From Bacteroidota bacterium (GTDB lineage: Bacteria; Bacteroidota; Bacteroidia; AKYH767-A; 2013-40CM-41-45), in NCBI GenBank assembly GCA_016721305.1, contig JADKIH010000020.1:1-32730 (forward strand): a DNA stretch of 32,730 nt, read 5' to 3'. A program made the translations under genes and the position numbers. Of the stretch, positions 9,357 to 18,052 are shown piece after piece. Within the stretch, counting starts at the first letter, position 1; every line of letters starts with the position of its first letter. Under the pieces are notes generated by a model. That model made no database searches. It saw nothing but the letters and a program-made list of their open reading frames with translations, and had not been told where the DNA came from.

Positions 9357-9357
9357 A
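9315..9357 (+). terminator. Strong rho-independent terminator
   Basis: CGAAGCCATT pairs perfectly with AATGGCTTCG around a 7-base loop, extended by GGG/CCC and followed by seven T. No protein gene ends upstream of it on this strand, so it most likely ends the candidate RNA. Confidence 0.85.
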
Positions 9358-9365
9358 TTTGCAAA

Positions 9366-9389
9366 TTAGCTAATCAGCAAATTAGCTAA
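9366..9389. repeat. 8-base TTAGCTAA repeats
   Basis: Three 8-base units in register: TTAGCTAA, TCAGCAAA, TTAGCTAA. The same unit and period occur at 14541-14588. In both places the repeat sits between a terminator and a likely promoter. Confidence 0.65.
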
Positions 9390-9396
9390 TTAGACT

Positions 9397-9404
9397 TATC
9401 TTTG
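9397..9404 (+). promoter_or_regulatory. Putative -7 box (TATCTTTG)
   Basis: Exact match to the Bacteroidota primary sigma -7 consensus TAnnTTTG, 23 bases before the AraC-type start codon. No clear TTTG -33 element is seen at the usual distance. Confidence 0.4.
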
Positions 9405-9427
9405 AAAAACACACTTCCAAAGAGTAA

Positions 9428-10315
9428 ATGGCATCTAAAGAACCAATCCCCAGCTTCGATTTCTTCAAGCGTCTCGACACTCCGTCGCACTTCGAGTTTC
9501 ATCGGCTGGAGCAGAGTTATAATGTGTACGATGCAAGTCATGCTCATCGGCATAATTATTACGAGATTTTATTTTTTGAGCAGTCGGGTGGCGAACATGA
9601 AATCGATTTCATTACGTATCCGATTGAAAAAGACTCCGTGCATTTTATTTCGCCGGAACAGGTGCATCGTTTGAGAAGAGATAAAGCGGTGACGGGTTTT
9701 GTGATTTCTTTTACAGTCGATTTTTTATTGAACGAAGTTTTGAATGCGGGATTTCTCGAGTCGTTGCCATTCTTTAATAATCCGGATGCTTTGCCGGTGG
9801 CTGTTTTTTCAACTGAACAGATTTCGGATCAGATGAAAAGCACTCTTCATCGCATTCAGTTAGAATTTAATTCGAATCACGCCGATAAGCTTGAGCTGAT
9901 TTCGTCTTTGCTCGCAGTTTTCCTGCTTCAGTGTCGTCGTATTCACGATGAGAAATCAAAGGAAGCCGGCTCTGCTTCATTTCGCTCCGAGCTTACAGGC
10001 AAATTTAAGCAAATGGTTGAACAGAAATTTCGTGAGTCGAAGCAAGTAAGTGAGTATGCATCGGCTCTGAATATTTCGGCCGGACATTTAAACGATACCA
10101 TTCAGAAAGACCTGGGGAAGTCGGCCAGCGATGTACTTTATGCTCGCATTATTCTCGAGGCGAAACGAATGCTTTATCATTCGTCGCTCACAATAAAAGA
10201 AATTGCAGCAGGACTTAATTACGAAGACCCATCACATTTTTCGAAATTCTTTAAAAATCATACCGGACAAACGCCGGAACAGTTTCGGGTAGCTGCCCGT
10301 GAAATGTACCATTGA
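9428..10315 (+). CDS. AraC family transcriptional regulator
   Basis: DNA-binding regulator of 295 aa. The N-terminal half is a cupin-like sensing domain with SHAHRHNYYEILFF near residue 37 and HFISPEQVHRL near residue 75, as in AraC proteins that read a small ligand. The C-terminal 100 residues carry the two helix-turn-helix motifs (VSEYASALNISAGHLNDTIQ and LTIKEIAAGLNYEDPSHFSK) and the usual ending HTGQTPEQFR. The chosen ATG follows a likely -7 box by 23 bases. Its target is unknown; no metabolic genes lie beside it and the next gene downstream is a secreted protein. The frame is intact. Confidence 0.93.
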   Translation: MASKEPIPSFDFFKRLDTPSHFEFHRLEQSYNVYDASHAHRHNYYEILFFEQSGGEHEIDFITYPIEKDSVHFISPEQVHRLRRDKAVTGFVISFTVDFLLNEVLNAGFLESLPFFNNPDALPVAVFSTEQISDQMKSTLHRIQLEFNSNHADKLELISSLLAVFLLQCRRIHDEKSKEAGSASFRSELTGKFKQMVEQKFRESKQVSEYASALNISAGHLNDTIQKDLGKSASDVLYARIILEAKRMLYHSSLTIKEIAAGLNYEDPSHFSKFFKNHTGQTPEQFRVAAREMYH

Positions 10316-10384
10316 AACCGCAATGCTGCCATTGTTGACGCCGGAAGAAGGCGGTATCATTGTATCATTAAAAATTCTAAATTT

Positions 10385-12074
10385 ATGCTTATGAGAAATG
10401 CTCACACACTACTTTTGTTTTGTCTGCTCTTTATTACACAACTGGCAAAAGGGCAAAGTTCACCTGCGTGGACACAAACAATTACAACTTTACCCGACTC
10501 GGCTGCCCTGTTTCCGGTAAAAGTTTTAGGCGACGGCTTTGGGAATTCGTACGTTCTCAGTACGTATTCGAAATCAAATGCCGGAGGGACGACATTTAAA
10601 ATATATGTCACGAAGTATGATATAAACGGGACTCGCTTGTGGCAGCATATCAACGATAATAATGGAGCTGGTGATCCAAGAGGTTTCGACATGGTGTTAG
10701 ATGATCTCACGAATGTATACGTTGCCGGCGGATTGATGGGGCCGTTTTCAAATCAGGTTTATTTATTGAAAGTAAATACCGGCGGATTTCGCCATGTGGT
10801 CGAGAACGTCGACGACGTCATTCAGCATCGGAGCGTTTACTCAAATCTCTTTGATCGTAATAAGCTTTACCTGGGATCGTCTTCCGGCGAAGCAATTTTC
10901 GGTGTCAGTGGAAATGAAATATGGTCGAACACATTGCCGGCAGATCGGATCTGTGTCGACAGAGCAGGTGAGATGATTGTTTCAGAAGGATTCACTTCAG
11001 GCGATAATCTGGTGCGCATTGATACACTCGGCAATCAAACATTTTCCGATTCAACTTTTGCTGTGGGTCGAATTGCAACGGATGATCTGAGAAACATATA
11101 TATTCTCGGTCAGTATCCCGGATACCAGTTAGCGAAATATGATAGCAATGGAGTTTTTCAATGGTCGTACAATTCGTTTCCCGCTACTCCGCCATTCGGT
11201 GACTTTACCTACGAAGTCTTGGTCGATTCGTACGGCGATATTGTGCTGACCGGACTGAATGACACGATATATAAATTTACTCCGACCGGAATTCTTCTCT
11301 GGGTAAAACCAATGAACGGTTTGGATGAAATTGGAATGTTTCTCAAAATTGTTTCGAACGATTTAATTGCGATTGCAGGAATGATTCCTTCCGGTAATCA
11401 ATATGATGTTGTTGTAAAAACATTCGATTTGCTGGGAAATGAAAATTGGTCGGGCACGTATAATTCCAATACAACTCAGGAGTCGTTAATAGATATGGAT
11501 TTTTCGGCTGATGGTTTCTTCCTCGTTGAAGACAGTATTAATTCGACAGATCTTATTAACTTTGATTCGCCATTTTACACTTCAACCAATGATTTACTTT
11601 GCTTTGCGTAGATAGCGTGTTGGTATGACACCTCAAATCCGAATTTTATTAATGTTTCTGTCTTTAACGGAAATGTTTCTCATATCAATTATCCTTCAGT
11701 CATGATTGTTTCTTCAAGCGGCGACACAATCAGCAACCCGAATAACACAGTCAATTATTTATTATTTCCGAGGGGTTTGGGTCCGTGAGTGGAGTCATCG
11801 GATTTTGTTCAACGCTCAACACCGATGAATTAGATTGGTCGCGTGTCCTTATTTATCCGAATCCTTCATCCGGTCGGTTCGAAATTTCGAATTCTTCTGG
11901 TAAGCCAATTGAAGCGATCTCGGTATTCGATATGAGTGGAAGAATGGTAGAAAGCCAAACTATTTCCGAAACCGGATCATTCAAATGGACCTTTCCGACG
12001 AGCCATCCGGCATGTATTTTATCGGGCTCCGTTCAGGTTCCGGAAATCGATATTTTAAGGTAATTGTCAAATAA
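10385..12074 (+). CDS. Secreted SBBP-type beta-propeller protein with T9SS sorting domain, frameshifted
   Basis: Exported protein of about 560 aa. The start is ATG 10385 or 10391, and the signal peptide (TLLLFCLLFITQLAKG) is followed by QSSPAW. The body has repeated strands such as DGFGNSYVLSTYSKS, YDINGTRLWQHI and DSYGDIVLTGLND, typical of SBBP propeller repeats. The first frame ends at 11611. One frame over, the text WYDTSNPNFINVSVFNGNV continues until another break near 11770. The final part has YPNPSSGRFEIS and, after a third shift near 11985, DEPSGMYFIGLRSG to a TAA at 12072-12074. That last part is the T9SS type A sorting domain, so the protein should be secreted or attached at the cell surface. 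Its ligand or role is unknown. Confidence 0.8.
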
Positions 12075-12110
12075 AAGACCTAGAATCGTTAAAAAAGCCA
12101 TTTTATTAAT

Positions 12111-12153
12111 AGAAAGGCCCGAAAAATCACGTTTTCGGGCCTTTCTTTTTCAC
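12111..12153 (+). terminator. Rho-independent terminator
   Basis: GAAAGGCCCGAAAA pairs with TTTTCGGGCCTTTC around a short loop, followed by a T run. It lies 37 bases after the SBBP gene stop. Confidence 0.9.
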
Positions 12154-12312
12154 ACATATATATATAATAGGTCAAATAGGGCCTTTTTTCATGCACTTTT
12201 TGAAGAACGGATAGGAACAATTCAATGGCCGGGGCTCTGTCCGTCCCTTATTCCTACAGTTCAGTCCCCACGTCATACCGGCCGTTTACCACAAAATCTT
12301 GTCGTTCGCCAC

Positions 12313-12341
12313 GTGTCATGATAATTTGACCATCATGACAC
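12313..12341. promoter_or_regulatory. Inverted repeat overlapping a start codon
   Basis: GTGTCATGAT (12313-12322) and ATCATGACAC (12332-12341) are perfect 10-base arms around a 9-base spacer. The right arm contains the ATG (12335) of the propeller/PKD gene. It could be a protein operator or an RNA hairpin that hides the start codon. No regulator is identified. Confidence 0.45.
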
Positions 12342-14483
12342 ACACACTACATCAATTCAAATACTACACTGCAATTCTTGCAATGATATGCCTGGGCATA
12401 GGTCCGGCATCTGCTAATCCTACTTTCACCAAGGAGTGGGATCACCGTTATGGTGGTACGTCGGAAGATCATCTGGAAACAATGAAAGAAACGTTCGACG
12501 GCGGATTTATCCTCGGAGGAACATCTTTATCGGATGAGACCGGCGATAAAACACAGCCGACACGTGGCGGTGCCGATTACTATGTTGTTCGCACCGATAT
12601 GTATGGTGTAAAATTGTGGGATGCTCGTTTTGGCGGATCAGCCGATGATGAGCTCACGAGTTTGCAACAGACAACCGATGGTGGATATATTCTCGGTGGT
12701 ACTTCAAATTCAGGAATTGGCGGTGATAAGACGCAAGCAAACTGGGACACATCGTATCATGCGTACGGTGATTACTGGATTGTGAAGATCGATGCGTCGG
12801 GTCATAAATTATGGGACAAGCGATTTGGCGGTATTTACGATGAGACAATGACGTCGGTAATCCAGACTTCGGATGGCGGTTATCTGCTCGGAGGATACTC
12901 TACATCGCTTATCTCCGGAGACAAAACACAAACTACCTGGGGTGGTCCGGATTATTGGGTTGTAAAAACCGATGCAAACGGAAATAAACTTTGGGACAAA
13001 CGCTTTGGTGGAAATCGTAACGATCAGTTGAAGTCACTTCAGCAGACTCGCGACGGCGGATATATTCTAGCCGGCTTTACATGGTCCGATATCAGCGGCG
13101 ATAACTCACAAGCAATGCGAGGTACTGCTGCATACTGCGACTACTGGCTCGTGAAAACCGATGCATCCGGTAACAAAATGTGGGATTCGCGTTATGGTGG
13201 CGACATGAATGATAATCTGATTAATATTATTCAGTGTGCCGATAACGGTTATTTCATGGGCGGGTATTCTTATTCAGGAATCAGTGGCGATAAGACGGAA
13301 GCAAGTTTTAGCACCGGAAGTATTGCAGATTTCTGGGTAGTTCGCGTCGATGCAAATGGTGTGAAATTGTGGGATCGTGATTTGGGCGGAACAATGAATG
13401 AAGACGAATTCGGCAATGTTCTTCAGACAGAAGATAAAGGCTTCATCGTTTCCGGAAGTTCATACTCGGCAATCAACGGAACGAAAACCGAAGCGAATCT
13501 CGGACCGGAGCAAAGTTGGATTATCAAATTAGATTTGAATGGCGCTACACTTTGGGACAAAACCATTTTTACACCCGGACACGACGAAGGTTGTGCCGTT
13601 GTTCAGTGTAAAGACGGAGGTTATGTTGTAGCGAATACATCGAACGGAACGATTGGCGGTTACAAGACCGAAGATCATCACGACATGGCCGGAGTAACAG
13701 GCGACTACTGGATTGTGAAGATCAACGACAGTTCATTAATGCCTTCAGCGAACTTCATGGCATCGAGCCAGGGAATTTGTTCGGGAACATGCATCTCTTT
13801 TGCTAATCATTCTCACTATGCAGGTACGTTCAAGTGGATTTTCCCGGGTGCGGTTCCTTCTATCAGTTACGATGCAAATCCGGCTACTGTGTGTTATTCA
13901 ACTCCGGGCACGTATGATGTAACATTGATCAGTTCAAATTCAAACGGAACAGATACACTTACCATTCTCTAATTACATGGTAGTTTTTGCAACACCGACA
14001 CCATTCAATATTGCAGCATCAGGCGATACACTTTCAGGTCCGTCGGGTTACAGCTCTTACCAGTGGTTCTTAAACGGAAATGCTATTCCGGGTGCGATGA
14101 GTAATACATACGTGTCGCTTCAGAATGGATATTATCAATTATTTATTTCCGACGAGAATGGTTGCGGAACAAATGCAAGCTACGATATGTTGAGCACATC
14201 CGTTGCGCAGATCGCAACCGGTTTGGCAGACATGAGCGTGTATCCAAATCCTTCGAATGGTGAATTCGTAGTCGGTTTCAATCTGACAAAATCTTCAGAG
14301 GCCTTCGTTGAAGTTCTCAATTCCGTTGGACAAATCGTATACAGTAATTCAATGATGGCATATGCCGGCGACAATAAGATGATGATCATGGATCAGCATT
14401 TTGCTTCAGGAGTTTATCACGTTCGTATCCTAACACACGAAAAAGTGATGATGAAACAAATGAGCATTGAGTCGAGAGAATAA
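12335..14483 (+). CDS. Secreted seven-repeat propeller, PKD and T9SS sorting protein, one frameshift
   Basis: Exported protein of about 715 aa. A signal peptide (YYTAILAMICLGIGPASA) is followed by seven repeats of about 60 residues, each with a core like LQQTTDGGYILGGTS and DYWVVKTDANGNKLWDKRFGG. The seven copies suggest a seven-bladed beta-propeller. Then come a PKD-like domain (FMASSQGICSGTCISFANHS, TPGTYDVTLISSN), an Ig-like stretch (SYQWFLNGNAIPGAMSNTYV) and a T9SS type A domain (VYPNPSNGEFVVGF through GVYHVRILTHEKV). The first frame stops at 13972, and the next opens at 13977 in the middle of a normal PKD ending (TLT..NYMVVFATPTP), so one base is missing near 13965. A terminator follows. 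The function is presumably surface adhesion or binding, but this is inference. Confidence 0.87.
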
Positions 14484-14507
14484 TCTTTAAGCTTTTGAAC
14501 ATCTGAA

Positions 14508-14538
14508 AAGGGGGCGCTGCGGTGGCCCCTTTTTTTTT
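14508..14538 (+). terminator. Rho-independent terminator
   Basis: GGGGGC and GCCCC arms around a small loop, followed by a run of nine T, 25 bases after the propeller/PKD gene stop. Confidence 0.85.
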
Positions 14539-14540
14539 GA

Positions 14541-14588
14541 TTAGCTGATTTGACGATTAGCTAATCAGCTAATCATCTAATTAGCTAA
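14541..14588. repeat. 8-base TTAGCTAA repeat array
   Basis: Six 8-base units in exact register, of the type TTAGCTAA, TCAGCTAA and TCATCTAA. The array sits between the terminator and a likely -7 box. The same unit is found at 9366-9389. Confidence 0.75.
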
Positions 14589-14593
14589 TTTGT

Positions 14594-14601
14594 TATCTTT
14601 A
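14594..14601 (+). promoter_or_regulatory. Putative -7 box (TATCTTTA)
   Basis: One mismatch to TAnnTTTG, 18 bases before the ATG of the NIDO protein and directly after the 8-base repeat array. Confidence 0.35.
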
Positions 14602-14618
14602 AGCCCCAACACCTCCCC

Positions 14619-16194
14619 ATGAAAAACCTATTCCCTCTACTCATTCTGCTATTAAGCGCACAAATCGGATTTGGACAAAGTTCTCAACCCGGAACGCAAG
14701 CGGCATTTGATCAGATGAAGAAAGAAGGAAAGTTAAACGGGCATGAAGCTCCGTTGGTGAATCCTTCGCCTGCGCGACTGGCGATGCCAATCGGGAATGT
14801 GGTGAATACGGAGGCAATTACGCGTTGTCATTGTTATCAGCAGAGAGATACAACATGGTATGTTGCGCAATTTGATGGGTCCGGCAATTCAGGCGGGCCG
14901 GGTGTAGCTCCTGATTACAGAAACGACGACTGGTCGACAGTTGCGATTCCTCTCGGATTTAACTTTTGCTTTTATGGTTCGACCATTACAGAAGTTTATA
15001 TAAATAACAACGGCAGTATTTCGATTGGCGCAGCTTATTCAACTTTACTCCGGATACATTTCCAAGTGTGAACTTCGTGATGATAGCGCCATTTTGGAGT
15101 GATGTTGATACGAGAGGGGCGTTGAGCGGATTGGTTTATTATCAGCAAACATCTACGCATCTTATTGTTCAATGGGATGGAGTCGGATATTACGATTCAC
15201 ACGACGATAAAGCGAATCATTATCAATTGGTAATTACTGATGGTACCGATGCAATATTACCTCCGGTAATAACGTTTCTTTTTGTTACGGCGATATGCAA
15301 TGGACAACGGGTGATGCTTCCGATGGGATCAATGGTTTCGGCGGATTTCCTGCAGTAGCCGGAATTAATTATGGCGATGGAATTAATTACGTTCAGCTCG
15401 GAGCCTATGATACAAGTGGTGTAAATTATGCCGGACCTTACGATCATCACAGCGGCGTAGACCAGCTCGATGGTCAGTCGTATTTGTTTAATGTTTGTGT
15501 AACGGGAAATAATGTTCCTCCGATTGAAAGTGAAGGTTCCGGTTGTGATACGGTGGAGTTGTGCGTCGGTCGTACGCTTATCTACTCTCAAAGTTATTTA
15601 TCGCCTGAGTTGGGACAGACAACAACGTGTACGGCAGATTTCCACGGATTGTCGAATGCCTCAATTCTTTCTGTCAACAACGGCAATCAGGCCGACATCA
15701 ACGTAACGATTACGGCAACAGCTGCTGATGTCGGATTTCATACCGTCGATTTAATTGCGACTGACAACGGCATTCCTTCGCGTACTACATTAAGTCCTGT
15801 CGTTATTCATGTTTATGATTCAGCACATGCTTCATTTACTGCACCGCAATTAGTGTTTGCGAATGTACCTGTAGGGTTTACTAATACCAGTACCGGCGCA
15901 GCGAATTATATTTGGGATTTTGGAGATGGTAGTCCAACTGATACTTCTGTTAATCCGTTGCACGCATATGCAGTCGAGGGTACCTATACAATTACACTTA
16001 TTGTAGTGGGTCAAGGTCCGTGTGCAAATGACACAATGGTTGCGACTATTGATATAATTACAAGTATTGAAAGTGTTTTGTTGAATAATCCGGCAGTAAC
16101 TTTAGTGCCTAATCCGGCAACGGATGAAATTCGTTTCATCGCGGATAAATCTATTCGGAAATTTCATTTGACGATTTATGATCTTAGCGGAAAC
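14619..16194 (+). CDS. Secreted NIDO-PKD protein with truncated T9SS domain, frameshifted
   Basis: Exported protein of about 525 aa. The signal peptide is FPLLILLLSAQIGFG, then QSSQ. A NIDO (nidogen-like) domain covers about residues 105-290: FNFCFYGSTITEVYINNNGS, MIAPFWSDVDTRG, QWTTGDASDGINGF, and GINYGDGINYVQLGA. A cadherin/Ig-like stretch follows, then a PKD domain (YIWDFGDGSPTDTS, EGTYTITLIV), and the T9SS type A domain begins (TLVPNPATDEIRF). One T is missing in TTT at about 15044 and one G near 15265; both restore the family sequence. The T9SS domain stops after IYDLSGN, about 35 residues early, where the sequence switches to another gene near 16190. In Bacteroidota, T9SS-exported NIDO proteins are presumed adhesins. 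Confidence 0.85.
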
Positions 16195-17166
16195 TGCTGA
16201 CAGCCTGTCTGAAGCCGGGCCATGATTTCTCCTATTATCCACAGCCCCCTGTCCCCGATTACTCTAAGACAGCTAACTGGGCAGCTTTGCCGGATATGAA
16301 AGACAGTGCCGATGCATTGCCGCCGGGAGAAAATCTGGTTGACGGTCAGGCGGAGGCGAAGGCCGATGTTTTCTACATCCATCCGACCGTAAATTTTAGC
16401 AGGAAGAATTGGAATGGCGATGTGAATGATGCAAAGCTCAATCACACCGTTGATATTTATCCTTTAAGATTTCAGGCAAGCGTGTTTAATGGAATGTGTA
16501 AGGTGTATGCTCCACGTTATCGTCAGGCAACATTATATTCATTCATCGACAAATCGAAAGTGAATGGAGCAAAAGCCCTCGATTTGGCATATACTGATGT
16601 GGTCAGTGCTTTTCAATATTATCTTGATCATTATAATCAGGGTCGGCCATTTATTTTGGCTTCCACAGTCAGGGGAGTCGCCACGCTTACCGGTTGTTGA
16701 GAGATTATTTCGAGAATAATCCAGAGCTCAGGAAGCAATTGATTTGTGCATACACAGTAGGGTTTACAACGGATACAGTTTATCAATTTATACAGCCTTG
16801 CGATTCATCGACTCAAACCGGGTGCATTCTTTCGTGGAATACATACAAATGGGGAACGAAAAGTGAGAAAGGTATTTTGGGCGAGAATTGTTTTTGTGCA
16901 AATCCATTGTCATGGAAATGCGACACAGCGTTTGCCGGCCGCGAAAAAGTTTAGGCGGATTACCTAGGAAATATGATCGTCTGGATAAAGGTGTTGTTGC
17001 GGCAAAAGTGAATAATGGCATTCTTTGGATTCAAAAGCCAAACAAGAAGGGATATTTTCATGTTGGGAATAACTACCACGTCTCAGATTACAACTTGTTT
17101 TATATGAACATTCGTACTAATGTAAAGGATCGTGTCGAAGCATATTATCGCTTAAGAAAAAACTAA
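16190..17166 (+). CDS. DUF3089 lipoprotein, alpha/beta-hydrolase type, 5' truncated and frameshifted
   Basis: Reading from the junction gives LLTACLKPGHDFSYYPQPP: the end of a lipoprotein signal with lipobox LTAC, so only the first 15 or so residues and the promoter are missing. DUF3089 features follow. They include ADVFYIHPTVNF, VYAPRYRQATLYSF, YTDVVSAFQYYLDHYNQGRP, then the nucleophile elbow HSQGSRHAYRLL once one base is restored near 16668. A second lost A near 16945 in GAAAAAG joins FAGREK to GGLPRKYDRLDKG. The C-terminal His region FHVGNNYHVSDYNLFY is intact up to the TAA. DUF3089 proteins are predicted serine hydrolases of unknown substrate. No start codon is present as sequenced. The next gene begins 4 bases later. 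Confidence 0.8.
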
Positions 17167-17170
17167 GACA

Positions 17171-17960
17171 ATGCCACTTGTAGAGTTTAAAACCGTTATT
17201 CAGAAATTCAAAAAGAAAGGCGAGAAGACCGGCTGGACTTATATTGACATTCCTGCCCATATCGCCAATGAAATTAAGAAAGGCGAAAAGAAATCGTATC
17301 GAGTAAAAGGAAAGCTTGATGGACATTCGATCGAAAAGACGGCGATTATTCCCATGGGCGGCGGAGATTTTATTATGCCACTAAATGCAGCCATCAGAAA
17401 AGCGATCGGCAAGAGAGAAGGCGCCATGCTTGTTGTAAAGATTCAGGAAGATAAATCAGAGTTGAAGCTCGACGAAGATTTAGTCGCTTGTCTGGAAGAC
17501 GACAAAAAAGCCTCCGAGAAATTTTACGCCATGCCTAAATCGCATCAGAATTATTATTCGAAGTGGATAGCTTCAGCCAAAACTGAACCAACAAAGGCAA
17601 AGCGGACTTTGCTGCCAGGCGCTGAAATCGGGTTGCGGATGACGCTTAGTCGGGTCACCAGCCGCCCCCCCCCCCCCCGGGGGCGCGCCGCTTTTTTTCT
17701 TATTCCCGAAGGAGCCCCAAATTTTTTTAAAATTGGAAAAGGCAAAAAAAAAAAAAAAACCCAAAACCCACCAAAAAAAAAAAAAAAAAAACAAACACGG
17801 AAAAAAAAAAAAAAAAACAAAAAAAAAAAAAAAAAGGGGCGCCTTTCAAACTTACGCGGAAACCTGTCCCCCCCCCCCCTTCGGGTGCCGGGCCCCCCGG
17901 CGGGGCCGCACCGGCGATAACGAACTGGCCCATTTGCATCGAGGAGAAATGAGCCGGTAA
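17171..17960 (+). CDS. DUF1905 and YdeI/OmpD-associated protein, interrupted by low-complexity sequence
   Basis: Small cytoplasmic protein. Residues 1-90 match the DUF1905 fold (VIQKFKKKGEKTGWTYIDIP, GKLDGHSIEKTAIIPMGGGD, AIRKAIGKREGAMLVVKI). Residues 95-145 match the YdeI/OmdA-like part (KASEKFYAMPKSHQNYYSKW, SAKTEPTKAKR). From about 17610 the reading turns into poly-C/poly-A text and no longer encodes anything sensible. The natural C-terminus may reappear after the island as NELAHLHRGEMSR up to the TAA at 17958-17960, which suits the family's ending. If so, about 250-300 bases were inserted or misassembled. The function is unknown; relatives are linked to bacteriocin or stress tolerance. 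It starts 4 bases after the DUF3089 stop, so the two share a transcript. Confidence 0.75.
17655..17903. other. Low-complexity island, probable assembly artefact
   Basis: Runs of C, A and some G, including several poly-A stretches longer than 15 bases separated by single C. The composition is unlike any flanking sequence, and the island splits the DUF1905 gene. All ORFs here are spurious. Confidence 0.85.
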
Positions 17961-18052
17961 ATCGGAACAGATTAGAAGTAGCGATTTCAAGGACTTTTCT
18001 TAGACGAGCTTAAGACATTTTACATTAGCCTCCCAAATTAATTCTCCTAAAA

